NCBI GenBank assembly: GCA_023388075.1 | Contig: JAEWGX010000129.1 | Coordinates: forward strand, 1-32,860 | Reading direction: 5' to 3' | Length of the DNA stretch: 32,860 nucleotides | Source of the DNA: Pseudomonadota bacterium | Lineage (GTDB): Bacteria > Pseudomonadota > Gammaproteobacteria > Burkholderiales > Burkholderiaceae_E | Part shown: piece after piece, positions 15,609-23,933 of the stretch | Numbering within the stretch: the first letter of the stretch is position 1 | Layout of the letters: every line of letters begins with the position of its first letter | Program-made: the position numbers and the translations under genes | Notes under the pieces: generated by a model | What the model saw: only the letters and a program-made list of their open reading frames with translations | Told to the model about the DNA's origin: nothing | Database searches by the model: none

Positions 15609-16382
15609 CTATTGCCTGCGCAGAGCGGCCTCTTGAGCCTTGATGTAGCTCTCGGTCGCAGACCGGTACTCCGGCACCAGTTCACTATAGAGCGCTCCCC
15701 ATTCAGCGGCATCCGGGCGATTCCAGGTCCGATGCGTTTCACTGAGGATGGAGTTGGTCGTGACCAGGTCGATCCCCGCCGCCGCCATACGCAGCATCGC
15801 GGCATCGGAGGCCATCCTACTCACATCACCCGAGGCGTCCATCACCACGACCACCTCGTATCCATCAGCCTTTGCCTGCAGTGCTGGAAAGACGACGCAC
15901 ACGCTCGTCCAGACACCGGCGATGACCAGTGTCTTGCGGCCGGTTGCTTCGACCGCGCGGACGAAGTCCTCGTTGTCCCAGGAGCTCACTTCACCCTTGC
16001 GCCCGACGTAGACGGCGTTCGGCGCTGCTGCAGGCAACTCTTCCATGATGGGTCCGTTGGGACCATTGGGCTCGGACGCGGTGTAGATGATCGGCATCCC
16101 CGCTTGCTCCGCGATCTTGGCCAGCGCCACGGTGTTCGACCGAAGAACATTGACGGGGACGTCGTTGACCGTCTGGAACAGGCCTGTCTGGTGGTCCAGC
16201 AACAGAACAACGGCGTCATCCGGATCGAAGAGGACCTCCTTCGCAGCCTGGCTTGGCTGGCGTGAAAGCCCCTTGAGATGCAGTTGCTGCTTCGCTTCCT
16301 GTGCCTGCGCGAGGTTGACACCGGCAATGGGTTGCATGACGAACGCAACAGCCGCTGCGAGTTGCAGAATTCTCTTGATCAT
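15609..16382 (-). CDS. Exported isochorismatase-like cysteine hydrolase (YcaC-type)
   Basis: 257 residues with a classical signal peptide (residues 1-28, KR then a hydrophobic core, cleavage after AQA), so it should act in the periplasm or outside. The mature part is an isochorismatase-like fold with the catalytic triad Asp63 (LLDHQTGLF), Lys129 (VGRKGEV) and Cys162 (GVWTSVCVVF), next to the expected cis-peptide region. Most YcaC-type hydrolases are cytoplasmic, so the signal peptide is notable. Substrates of this subfamily are largely unknown; an amide or imidate is plausible. The start has AAGGAGAG. A terminator follows the gene, and a degenerate-receiver LuxR regulator is divergent from it. 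Confidence 0.88.
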   Translation of the reverse strand: MIKRILQLAAAVAFVMQPIAGVNLAQAQEAKQQLHLKGLSRQPSQAAKEVLFDPDDAVVLLLDHQTGLFQTVNDVPVNVLRSNTVALAKIAEQAGMPIIYTASEPNGPNGPIMEELPAAAPNAVYVGRKGEVSSWDNEDFVRAVEATGRKTLVIAGVWTSVCVVFPALQAKADGYEVVVVMDASGDVSRMASDAAMLRMAAAGIDLVTTNSILSETHRTWNRPDAAEWGALYSELVPEYRSATESYIKAQEAALRRQ

Positions 16383-16704
16383 CGAGTCTCTCCTTTCGGT
16401 TGACGGCCGGGAGAACTTCCCAGCCGCTTGACGAGAACTCTATCGAGCGGCGGAGCAGGGTGCGTGGCAGAGACTGCCATGGAGGTGCCGCCTTTGCGCC
16501 CAATCAGCACCGATCCACGGCTCGGGGCGTCCCGGATGGACGGCGCGGGCGTCGCGATCTCCTACTGCCTCGACTCGAGGGAATCCGCAAGATTGGTGCC
16601 GCCGCGGCAGACTCGGCGCCGCAGCCTGCGCGAGGGTCCTCTAGAGTCGAGGCTCAGACGGTCCCCGGGGGCACCAGGTTGACGGCCCCTTGAAGGAGAA
16701 ACAG
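16383..16704. other. Divergent regulatory region, isochorismatase-like / LuxR regulator
   Basis: 322 bases separate the two divergent starts. The region contains the ribosome-binding sites of both genes and a pair of 10-base inverted copies at 16567-16576 and 16644-16653. No clean -35/-10 pair was identified on either strand, and no further gene is seen. Confidence 0.5.
16567..16653. promoter_or_regulatory. Widely spaced perfect 10-base inverted repeat, candidate operator
   Basis: GCCTCGACTC (16567-16576) and GAGTCGAGGC (16644-16653) are exact reverse complements with 67 bases between. The second copy lies 52 bases before the LuxR-type regulator start. The arrangement suits looping or two half-sites for a dimeric regulator, but the role is inferred only. 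Confidence 0.4.
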
Positions 16705-17328
16705 ATGAAAGGCCAAAGCCAGATACGCCTGCTGGTTTGCCATCGCGACGCACTGCTTGCAGCAGGCCTGAAAGCTATCCTGCGCGCCGATCCAGACATT
16801 CTCGTGATGGATGGCGATGACGCCGCCAGCGCCCAGGTGATCGTTTCGGATCTTGACGAAGGGCTCGCAACCGCGAGTCGCCCTGGGCAGACGGTGGTCG
16901 AGACCCGCGCAATTCCGAAGGTGCTGGTGTACACATCACGCTGCAGCGAGGCGGACGTGCGGGCCGCATTGCGGGCGGGCGTCCTGGGGTACCTGGTGCA
17001 GGGATGCAGTCCGCAGGACACGATACAGGCCGTACGCGACGTTCACGGCGGTGCCAGGTACTTCTGCCCGCTCGCCTCGAAGCGGATGGCAGACAGCCTG
17101 GCGCACTCTGCGCTCACGGAGCGGGAAATCGAAGTGCTCAACCGGCTCGCCGATGGCCTCAGCAACAAGCTCATCGCCCGGCATTTCGACTTGGCGGTGG
17201 ACACGGTCAAGGCGCATGTCGGCTCCATCCTCGGGAAGCTGGGCGCATCCAACCGAACACATGCCGTCGCCGTCGCGCGCGATCGGGGCTTGGTGCAGCG
17301 AACTCTGGTTGGCGTCGACCGGCTATGA
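16705..17328 (+). CDS. LuxR-type response regulator with degenerate receiver domain
   Basis: 207 residues from the ATG at 16705, with AAGGAGAA upstream. Residues 5-120 have the length and layout of a receiver domain (RLLVCHRDALLAAGL ... VIVSDLDEG ... VLVYTSR ... GVLGYLVQG). The key residues are eroded: the first acidic pair is CHRD, and the conserved Lys of the GYLxK motif is Gln99. An Asp (Asp49) remains near the phosphorylation position. Residues 135-200 are an intact LuxR/NarL helix-turn-helix (LTEREIEVLNRLADGLSNKLIARHF, then VDTVKAHV). The protein probably works without classical phosphorylation. No histidine kinase adjoins it. It is divergent from the exported isochorismatase-like hydrolase, its most likely target. 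Confidence 0.88.
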   Translation: MKGQSQIRLLVCHRDALLAAGLKAILRADPDILVMDGDDAASAQVIVSDLDEGLATASRPGQTVVETRAIPKVLVYTSRCSEADVRAALRAGVLGYLVQGCSPQDTIQAVRDVHGGARYFCPLASKRMADSLAHSALTEREIEVLNRLADGLSNKLIARHFDLAVDTVKAHVGSILGKLGASNRTHAVAVARDRGLVQRTLVGVDRL

Positions 17329-17511
17329 AACCTGTTGGCCGTCGGATCGCGTGTCGCCTCGGGCTCGCGGTTCGTACGAGCAGGATGCTCCGCATGAATC
17401 AGGGCATCGGCTCGCAAGCCGAGCCGCTCCTCGAGGTCGCGACGCCGCCTTCGACCGCGCCGACAGGAACGTCGGTTAGAGTTGACCCATCCCTGCCCCA
17501 CGGAGACCGAG

Positions 17512-17817
17512 ATGACCGAGAAAGCCGCCGTACGAATTGCCTATGAGGACCAGGGCCACAAGGGCCGCTTCGTTGCCCGCATCGACGGATTGGAGGGCGA
17601 GGGCGAGCTGACCATCTCGAAGGTTTCCGACGTGCTGGTCATTGCCGATCACACCTTCGCTCCGGACACGTTGCGCGGCACGGGCGCCGCTTCGGCGCTG
17701 GCCGAAGCGCTGATCGCGGATGCTCGAGCCAAAGGGTATCGCATCGTTCCGCTCTGCCCCTTCGTTCGCGCGCAGTCGCGCAAGCATCCCGAGTGGTCGG
17801 ACGTCATCCAGCACTGA
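17512..17817 (+). CDS. Small GNAT-like N-acetyltransferase (YjdJ/COG2388 type)
   Basis: 101 residues from the ATG at 17512, preceded by GGAGA. The acetyl-CoA-binding signature LRGTGAASALAEALIADARAKG is followed by YRIVPLCPFVRAQSRKHPEW, the ending shared by this very short GNAT subfamily. The first half forms the beta sheet (VRIAYEDQ, GRFVARIDG, GELTISKVSD). Members are small cytoplasmic proteins with no established substrate. The 3' end overlaps the convergent LysR gene by 14 bases. The 183 bases upstream hold no recognised gene. Confidence 0.85.
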   Translation: MTEKAAVRIAYEDQGHKGRFVARIDGLEGEGELTISKVSDVLVIADHTFAPDTLRGTGAASALAEALIADARAKGYRIVPLCPFVRAQSRKHPEWSDVIQH

Positions 17818-18751
17818 CGCTCGGCCCCGACGGCTTCTTGGCACGGTAGCGGCTGGCGAACGCCTCCCGCAACCACTTTGCGCCCGGGTCGCGGTGGACA
17901 CGCTCGTGCCACTGCATGTTCAGGTCGATCTTCGGGAGGTTGAACGGCAACTGCACGAGCCGCACGTCGGCATGATCGATCATCGTCATGGCAAGTCCGA
18001 CGGGGGCGGTGAGCACCAGGTCCGACGCGGCCACGGTCGCGCCGATGCCGCTCGCGTAAGGCACGGTCAACCCGACCGTGCGCCGCACCCCCTTGCTCGC
18101 GAAGTGCGAGACAAGAAGATCATCAAGCACCGAATGGATCGCCACGGCGGGCCGGAAGCTGACGTGCGTCTCGGCGAGGTACTCGGCTTCCGACAGGGTC
18201 TCGCCGATGCGGGGGTGGCTCTTGCTCACGACGCAGACCCAGGTTTCATCGAACAGCGATTGGCGGCGAAAGTCCGCTCCCAGGTCCGGGATGAAGCCGA
18301 TGGCCAGGTCCAGCTCGCCATCGGCCATGGCCCGCTTGGCGTCGCGCAGCGACAGCGCCACGTTCTGCAGATGCACCAGCGGCGCGTCGCGGCGGATCGC
18401 GGCGACCAAGGACGGCATGTGCAGCGCCTGGGCGATGTCGCTCATGAGCACCCGGAAAACCCGCGATGTCGTGGCCGGATCGAACGTCTGGGCTCGCTCC
18501 ACGGTTCGCCTGATCTGATCCAGCGCGGACCGCAGGGGTGCCTCCAGCTCCAGGGCCAGGCCGGTGGGCTCCATTCCCTTCGCCGTCCGGACGAAGAGGG
18601 GGTCGTTGAACGTCGCACGCAGGCGCTGCAGCGCGTTGCTGGTCGACGACTGGGACAAGCCGACCTTCTCGCCGGCCAAGGTGACGCTGCGCGTGCGCAT
18701 CAGCGCATCGAAGACGACCAGGAGGTTCAGGTCCAGCGAGTTGAAGTTCAT
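17804..18751 (-). CDS. LysR-family transcriptional regulator
   Basis: 315 residues from the ATG at 18751 (MNFNSLDLNLLVVFDALM), where LysR proteins of the NodD/LinR-like group begin; the frame is open further upstream but not family-like. The winged helix-turn-helix is at 9-66 (SVTLAGEKVGLSQSSTSNALQRLR), followed by the linker helix and a periplasmic-binding-protein-like effector domain (about 90-300) with GELDLAIGFIP and the SHPRIGE loop. It is divergent from the exported Kelch protein gene. A perfect palindrome at 18806-18825, just upstream of its own start, is the likely autoregulatory binding site. The stop overlaps the GNAT gene by 14 bases tail to tail. Confidence 0.93.
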   Translation of the reverse strand: MNFNSLDLNLLVVFDALMRTRSVTLAGEKVGLSQSSTSNALQRLRATFNDPLFVRTAKGMEPTGLALELEAPLRSALDQIRRTVERAQTFDPATTSRVFRVLMSDIAQALHMPSLVAAIRRDAPLVHLQNVALSLRDAKRAMADGELDLAIGFIPDLGADFRRQSLFDETWVCVVSKSHPRIGETLSEAEYLAETHVSFRPAVAIHSVLDDLLVSHFASKGVRRTVGLTVPYASGIGATVAASDLVLTAPVGLAMTMIDHADVRLVQLPFNLPKIDLNMQWHERVHRDPGAKWLREAFASRYRAKKPSGPSVSAG

Positions 18752-19075
18752 GGCAGGAGCTCGGTCTCCATCGACTGGTTGCACGCGACCGGTGGCCGGG
18801 CTGGCTCGCGAAATCCGATTCGCGACATGTCCAGAATCAATTCGCCCTCCAACGCATCGGTCCTTACGATCGATCTCGTGACAGGCCGCTTCGAGCGGGA
18901 TGCGACGCCGTCGCAACGCCTGCCGGTCGCATGCCTGTCGCGGCCCGGTCGCGGCCGTTCCAGATGCTAACGGCTTGCGCGATCGGGCCCCGTCCGAACG
19001 ATGGGCCGCCTGCCCGGACTGCTCCCTGTCCGGCCGGCGCGGTCATCCAGCACAACCGACCTTCCGGAGCAAGCC
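18752..19075. other. Divergent regulatory region, LysR / Kelch gene
   Basis: 324 bases between the two divergent starts. Apart from the palindrome at 18806-18825 and a GGAG site before the Kelch start, no gene and no clear promoter hexamers were recognised. Confidence 0.5.
18806..18825. promoter_or_regulatory. Perfect palindrome, candidate LysR operator
   Basis: TCGCGAA, a 6-base spacer and TTCGCGA form a perfect 7-bp inverted repeat that also contains a T-N11-A LysR-box spacing (18806 to 18818). It lies 55 bases upstream of the LysR start and 250 bases from the Kelch start. Confidence 0.6.
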
Positions 19076-20110
19076 ATGCCGATCTTCCGACCATTTCTCG
19101 CGCTCTTCATCGCCTCCTCCACCGCCCTCGCCGCCTCGCCACAGGCCGCGCCGCAGGCGCCCGGAGACACCTTCTGGACGCAGGCCGCGCCCGCCTCGGT
19201 GGCCCGGCAGGAGCTCTACCCGGCGGTGCTCGATGGCAAGATCTATGTCGCCGGCGGCCTGCTCACGCCCAACACGGGGTACTCGGCGCACTTCGAGGCG
19301 TACGATCCGGGATCGGACAGCTGGACGCGCCTCGCGACGCTTCCCGAGGCCCGCCATCACGTCGCCCTCGTCGCGTCCCGAGGGAAGCTCTACGGCGTCG
19401 GCGGCTTCAGCGGCGGCTTTCCCAATTGGCGCGCCCAGCCCGACGTCTACGTGTATGACCCGGCAGGCAATCGCTGGACGGAGGGAGTGCCCTTGCCCGC
19501 GCCGAGGGCCGAAGGGACCATCGCAGCGGCAGACGGGAAGATCTTCGTGATCGGCGGCCGCGTTCGCGCCAATCCCGAGTCGAGCCACTTCAACGATCAC
19601 GTGGATACCGTCCGGCACGAGGTGTTCGATCCCGACCTCGGCCGCTGGCGGCAGGCAGCCGATGCGCCGACGGCGCGCAACAGTGCCGCCTCGGCCGTCA
19701 TCGACGACAGGATCTACGTGGTGGGCGGGCGGCAGGCGCACAGGCAACCCGACGGCAGCGTGCGGCAGGTGAACGTTGCCACGTTGGAGATCTACGATCC
19801 GCGTACCGATCGCTGGGATACAGGCACGCCGATGCCGCAGGCGCAAGGCGGCCTGGCGGCTGCCGCCTTCGACGGCAAGCTGTACGTCTTCGGCGGCGAG
19901 CAATGGGTGCCGGACCAGAAGGTCTTCGCGACCAGTTGGATCTACGACCCCGCGACCGACCGCTGGGACGCGTTGCCGGATCTGCCGACGCCACGACATG
20001 GCCTGGGCGCTTCGACGGTGGCCGGCCGGATCCACGTGATCGGGGGAGGAACTCGGGTTGGCGGCGAAGCGGCGTCGGCCGCGCACGAAGTGCTAGTGCC
20101 GGGGCGCTGA
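19076..20110 (+). CDS. Exported Kelch-repeat beta-propeller protein
   Basis: 344 residues from the ATG at 19076, with GGAG upstream. Residues 1-20 or so are a signal peptide (FRPFLALFIASSTALAA), so the protein is periplasmic or secreted. Six Kelch blades are visible, each with a DGK/R-I/L-YV-GG core: GKIYVAGG, GKLYGVGG, GKIFVIGG, DRIYVVGG, GKLYVFGG and GRIHVIGG. Each is followed by a Y/FDP.t..W segment. The fold is a closed beta-propeller used for binding, as in galactose-oxidase-like and NanM-like proteins. The catalytic Tyr-Cys centre of galactose oxidase is not apparent, so a binding or lyase/isomerase role is possible. LysR control is inferred from the divergent arrangement. The 3' end overlaps the GGDEF-EAL gene by 18 bases. 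Confidence 0.9.
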   Translation: MPIFRPFLALFIASSTALAASPQAAPQAPGDTFWTQAAPASVARQELYPAVLDGKIYVAGGLLTPNTGYSAHFEAYDPGSDSWTRLATLPEARHHVALVASRGKLYGVGGFSGGFPNWRAQPDVYVYDPAGNRWTEGVPLPAPRAEGTIAAADGKIFVIGGRVRANPESSHFNDHVDTVRHEVFDPDLGRWRQAADAPTARNSAASAVIDDRIYVVGGRQAHRQPDGSVRQVNVATLEIYDPRTDRWDTGTPMPQAQGGLAAAAFDGKLYVFGGEQWVPDQKVFATSWIYDPATDRWDALPDLPTPRHGLGASTVAGRIHVIGGGTRVGGEAASAAHEVLVPGR

Positions 20111-22969
20111 GGCGCCGGTGAACCATTCACCGCGCTCGTAGCGGCCGAAGAAATCAGCGAGCGGCAGGGCCGGGGCGACCAGCCAGCCCTGGGCATGCTG
20201 GCAGCCTGCCCTGGCCAGGAACTCGCGCTGCGCCTCGGTCTCGACGCCTTCGGCGACCGTCGTCATGTGCAGGCGGTTGGCCATGTCCAGCATGCTCGAC
20301 GCCACGACACAGGCAGCCTCGCTTTCCGGCAGTCGCTCGACGAAGCTGCGATCCAGCTTAACGACGTCGACCGGCAGCTGGGACAGCGAGGCGAGCGACG
20401 AATAACCCACGCCGAAGTCGTCGAGCGCGACCGAGAAGCCGAGGCTGCGCAGGTCGGCGAGGAAGCGGCGGGCCCCGATCGGGTTGCTCGCGAGCCATGT
20501 CTCCGTGAGCTCGAACTCGAGACAGGATGGCGGGAGTCCCGCCTCCCGGACGACCTGGCTGATGAACTTCGGAAGGCAGTCGTCCTCGAGCTGCCTCGCC
20601 GACAGATTGATGGCGACGCGCAGGGCCGGGCAGCGGTCGCGATGGTTGGCCAGCGCCTCGACGACCTTCGAGACCACCCAGCGACCGATCTCCAGGATGA
20701 CGGAGTGCTCCTCCGCCACGTCGATGAACTCGCCCGGGGCCACCTGCCCCAGCTCGCGCGAATGCCAGCGCAGCAGCGCCTCCGCGCCCGTCACCCGCTT
20801 CGTGACGATGTCCCACTTGGGCTGCAGCATGACCTGGAACTCATCCCTCCAGCCGGGTTGGAGCAATCCGGCTTCCAGCGCGAGCCGGCGCGAGACCTGG
20901 GAGGCGACGTCGGGGGAGAAGAACCGCAGCGTGCTGTGCTCGTGCGGTTCCTGCAGCACGAGCGCCGATTCGGCCTGGCTCAGCAGCACCGCCTGGTCCG
21001 CGCGCTCCGGGCTCGTGGTGCTCACGCCGGCGCTCACGGTCAGCATGACCTCGCCGCCGCTGGCACCGCTGCAGCGGACCCGCAGCAGGTTTGTGCAGTG
21101 GGTCGCGAGTTCGGCCAGCTCCTCCCGCGAGATGCCCCGCGGCGGGACGACCGCGAAGCGGGCACCGCCGTAGCGTGCGACGAAGTAGCCCTCCTCCAGC
21201 GACTGCGTGAGGCGACTCGCCGCATCACGCAGCACCCTGTCGGCCTGTGCCGTGCCAAGCACCTCGTTGACGGCGTGGAACCGGTCATACCCCAGCAGGA
21301 TCACTCCGATGGATGCGCCGGCGGCGCCTTCGGTCCTGACCAGGCGGGCGATGGTGTCCTCGAGCGCCTGGCGATTCGGCAGCCCGGTCAGCTTGTCGGT
21401 GCGGGTGAGCCGCTCGAGCCGCGCATCGAGCTGCCTTTGCTGGGTCAGGTCCGACAAGGCGACGACATAATTGGAGACGGCGCCGTGGTCGTCATGCACG
21501 GCCGTGACGGTCGTCAGCAACCGGAACAGCTCCCCACCCTTGCGCTGACCCTGGAGCTCTCCGGTCCAGGCCTGCTGCGATGCGAGCGAGCGCGTGAGGG
21601 CCGACAGCGCAGGGTCGTTCTGGGGGGCGTCCGCCGCGAGCACGGAAAGATGGCGACCCGCCATCTCGGCGGAAGAGTAGCCGCAGACGCGCTCGAAGGC
21701 CTTGTTGACGGAGATGTAGCGCAGCTGGGCGTCGGTGACCCCGAGCGCCTCGCCGCTGAACTCGAAGACGGCCGACGCCAGCCGGCGCGCGCGCAGCTGC
21801 TCGTCCCGCGCGTGCTCGTGCTCCTTTCGGGCCGAGATGTCGTCCAGCATCCAGACGAAGTAGCGCGGCGCGCCCTTCTCGTCGCGCAGCAGGCTGCCGT
21901 TCGCGCGCAGCCAGACCATCGTGCCGTCCGGTCGCGACAGCGCCTTGTCGAAGGCGACGCGGTCCGCCTTGCCCTCCAGCAGCCTCGCGCATTCCCGACG
22001 GACAGCGCCCGAGTCCTCGCCGAGCTGCTCGAAGAGGCCGCCGCCCGGAGGCTCGTCTCGCTCGCGACCCAGCAGCTGGCGAGCCGTCTCGTTCAGCCAA
22101 CGTACTCGTCCGTCGCGTCCGGCGATCAGCACGCCGAGCGGTGCATGCTCGAAGGCCGCAAGAAGCCGACGCTGGTTCGACAGCAGCCGCTGCTGGGTAA
22201 GCAGGAGGCGCTGGCGCGCACGCAGGCGCAGCGTGACGTCCTGCGCGGAGCCGACGAGCCTGCGCGGCCGCCCGCTGGCATCCCGCTCCACCTGCGACCG
22301 GAGCTCGAAGTAGAGCGTGCGCTTGCGTGGCGTGTCGAACCGGCAGGTGAGGCGGACCGGCTCGCCGGTGAGGCGCGCCCGATCGCGCTGATAGTCGAGG
22401 CGCGCGAAGTCGTCGTGCGGCATGAACTTCGCCAGGAAGCCGAAGTGGCCACCGAACCGGCTGGGCTTGACCTCCGCGAGCTGCAGGAGAGCGTCCGACC
22501 ACCCCAGCTCGTCAGTGTCCAGATCCAGCGTCCAGGTGCCTACACGGCCCGCGAGCTGCGACGTGACCAGCTCCTGCCGGGCGCGTTCGGCCTCCGCTTG
22601 CCGCAGCGTCTCGGTGGCGCGAACCTCCGCCTCGGCACGGTGAAGCAGCCAGTAGAGCAGCGGCGCCATCAGCAGGACCAGCGCGAGCCCCTTGTAGGTG
22701 TGGATGATGTGCTGCTCGTGCTCCGGTACCGGCAGGCGGAAGGCCACGTCGTCGGACAGGACGATCCACACCAGCGACGCGACGAGATAGCAGAGGACCG
22801 TCCTGATCGCGAGCCGGGAGACGAACAGCGGCGACGGCTTCTCCACGTCGCGCTCGGCGGCCGATCCGCCCTGCCGGGACATGCCTCCCGGGACGGTCCG
22901 TACCGACAGGCCGGTTGCGGGAACGGAGGGCGACAGCTTTGAAGGAACAGGCGGTGGGGCCGACGACAT
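20093..22969 (-). CDS. Membrane PAS-GGDEF-EAL cyclic-di-GMP phosphodiesterase
   Basis: 958 residues. Two transmembrane segments (about 53-72 and 92-109) leave a short outside loop. PAS-like modules follow at about 140-255, 265-385 and 393-515, each ending with a PAC-type D(I/L/V)(T/S) segment. The GGDEF domain spans about 520-685, and its motif is GGARF (601-605) instead of GG(D/E)EF, so diguanylate cyclase activity is unlikely. The EAL domain (about 695-950) has EALLRW (730-735), the NLSARQL and ELTE motifs, DDFGVGYSSL, KLDRSFV and EGVET, so it should hydrolyse c-di-GMP. The role is a redox, light or ligand-tuned drop in c-di-GMP. A Crp/Fnr-like gene lies 135 bases upstream on the same strand. 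Confidence 0.94.
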   Translation of the reverse strand: MSSAPPPVPSKLSPSVPATGLSVRTVPGGMSRQGGSAAERDVEKPSPLFVSRLAIRTVLCYLVASLVWIVLSDDVAFRLPVPEHEQHIIHTYKGLALVLLMAPLLYWLLHRAEAEVRATETLRQAEAERARQELVTSQLAGRVGTWTLDLDTDELGWSDALLQLAEVKPSRFGGHFGFLAKFMPHDDFARLDYQRDRARLTGEPVRLTCRFDTPRKRTLYFELRSQVERDASGRPRRLVGSAQDVTLRLRARQRLLLTQQRLLSNQRRLLAAFEHAPLGVLIAGRDGRVRWLNETARQLLGRERDEPPGGGLFEQLGEDSGAVRRECARLLEGKADRVAFDKALSRPDGTMVWLRANGSLLRDEKGAPRYFVWMLDDISARKEHEHARDEQLRARRLASAVFEFSGEALGVTDAQLRYISVNKAFERVCGYSSAEMAGRHLSVLAADAPQNDPALSALTRSLASQQAWTGELQGQRKGGELFRLLTTVTAVHDDHGAVSNYVVALSDLTQQRQLDARLERLTRTDKLTGLPNRQALEDTIARLVRTEGAAGASIGVILLGYDRFHAVNEVLGTAQADRVLRDAASRLTQSLEEGYFVARYGGARFAVVPPRGISREELAELATHCTNLLRVRCSGASGGEVMLTVSAGVSTTSPERADQAVLLSQAESALVLQEPHEHSTLRFFSPDVASQVSRRLALEAGLLQPGWRDEFQVMLQPKWDIVTKRVTGAEALLRWHSRELGQVAPGEFIDVAEEHSVILEIGRWVVSKVVEALANHRDRCPALRVAINLSARQLEDDCLPKFISQVVREAGLPPSCLEFELTETWLASNPIGARRFLADLRSLGFSVALDDFGVGYSSLASLSQLPVDVVKLDRSFVERLPESEAACVVASSMLDMANRLHMTTVAEGVETEAQREFLARAGCQHAQGWLVAPALPLADFFGRYERGEWFTGASAPRH

Positions 22970-23037
22970 GCGAGTTCTTCTTCGGAAGCCTGGCCTATCC
23001 TAGGTTGCGGAGCATACCCATTCGGGTCGAATCGGCC

Positions 23038-23064
23038 GGACTTGGTGAGCCTGCTCACAAGTCC
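23038..23064. promoter_or_regulatory. Bulged inverted repeat between Crp/Fnr-like and GGDEF-EAL genes
   Basis: GGACTTGGTGAGC and GCTCACAAGTCC pair over 12 bp with one bulged G and a 2-base loop. No T-run follows on the minus strand, so it is either a Rho-assisted 3' hairpin of the regulator gene or an operator 69 bases upstream of the GGDEF-EAL start. Confidence 0.4.
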
Positions 23065-23104
23065 AGCCGCAATCAGGGTGGAGCGCGTCGGGTCGAGTCA
23101 AGGC

Positions 23105-23824
23105 TCAGTCCGGCTCCCACGGCAGGAGACAGTCCTCCCCCAGCGAGAAGAGGCACGGCAGGCGCGGCGACAGGGCCAGCCCGTTCGGCGTCTCCTCGAT
23201 GAACCCGGCCTTCTCGAGCAGCTGCTTCTTGCGGCTCACCTCCTCGCGCGACACGCCCAGGTACGAGGCCACCGTCTGCTGCGGGATCTTGACGGCGACC
23301 TCGCGCCGCCCGTCTCTCGACTGCTCGGCGATGCTCCAGAGGAAGTAGGCGTAGCGTGCCTCCAGATCCAGGACGTGCATCCGGGCCCGCTGCGACTGGA
23401 GCGTCTCGATACGGCGCTTGCTCTGCTCCAGGTACCAGAAGCAAAACTCCGCGTTGCGTGCGAGCACGTCATTGAACACTGCAAGCGGCCAGCACACGAC
23501 GGCGCTGCGGCCCACGCTGCGAACCTGGAAGGGAGTCGGGCTCGCCGGTGGCCGCAACGAGGTGTGGACGTCGTGCGGCGTGAAGAACTCGGTGACGACG
23601 ATCTGGCTGGCCCCCGTGGGGTAACCCATCGTGAGGATTCCGGCCCGCAGCGCGAAGGCACGCGGCCCCGGCTCGCCATGGGCGATGAGAACCTCGTTGC
23701 GCTGGAGGAAGCGGACTTCGGCATGCTCGGCAAGGGCGGCCCGCTGCCTTGTCTCCAGTCGCCTGAAGGCATTCGGCAACCCGATGAATACGCTTTCGTC
23801 CTGCGCGGCTGCCGTCACCTGCAC
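23105..23824 (-). CDS. Crp/Fnr-family transcriptional regulator
   Basis: 239 residues from the GTG at 23824, with GGGGGA five bases upstream. The frame opens earlier at a TTG (23914), but that codon directly follows a stop and the added residues cover a TTGACA-like element. Residues about 15-130 are a cyclic-nucleotide-binding-type beta roll (RNEVLIAHGEPGPRAFALRAG). A long dimer helix follows (FCFWYLEQSKRRIETL), then a winged helix with VKIPQQTVASYLGVSREEVSRKKQLLE near 180-206. No N-terminal cysteine cluster for an Fe-S centre is seen, so it is not a canonical Fnr. The GGDEF-EAL gene is the next gene downstream on the same strand and a likely target. Confidence 0.88.
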   Translation of the reverse strand: MQVTAAAQDESVFIGLPNAFRRLETRQRAALAEHAEVRFLQRNEVLIAHGEPGPRAFALRAGILTMGYPTGASQIVVTEFFTPHDVHTSLRPPASPTPFQVRSVGRSAVVCWPLAVFNDVLARNAEFCFWYLEQSKRRIETLQSQRARMHVLDLEARYAYFLWSIAEQSRDGRREVAVKIPQQTVASYLGVSREEVSRKKQLLEKAGFIEETPNGLALSPRLPCLFSLGEDCLLPWEPD

Positions 23825-23933
23825 GAGCGTCCCCCGTGATCCCGTTGCGAAGTAACAGCGCTGGCAGCAAGAATCGAACCCAATGTCAAACAGCGTTACG
23901 CGGGCGAAACGCAATTACCCGGGTCTGGTCGGC

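Noticed and set aside
20195..22942. 915-codon open frame on the plus strand opposite the GGDEF-EAL gene
   Set aside because: It mirrors the codon bias of the minus-strand gene; the product is arginine/alanine-rich with no known domain, while the opposite strand shows a complete multi-domain protein.
23825..23914. Longer start (TTG at 23914) of the Crp/Fnr-like gene
   Set aside because: The TTG directly follows a stop codon, the extra residues are cysteine-rich and unlike the family, and the GTG at 23824 has a good ribosome-binding site.
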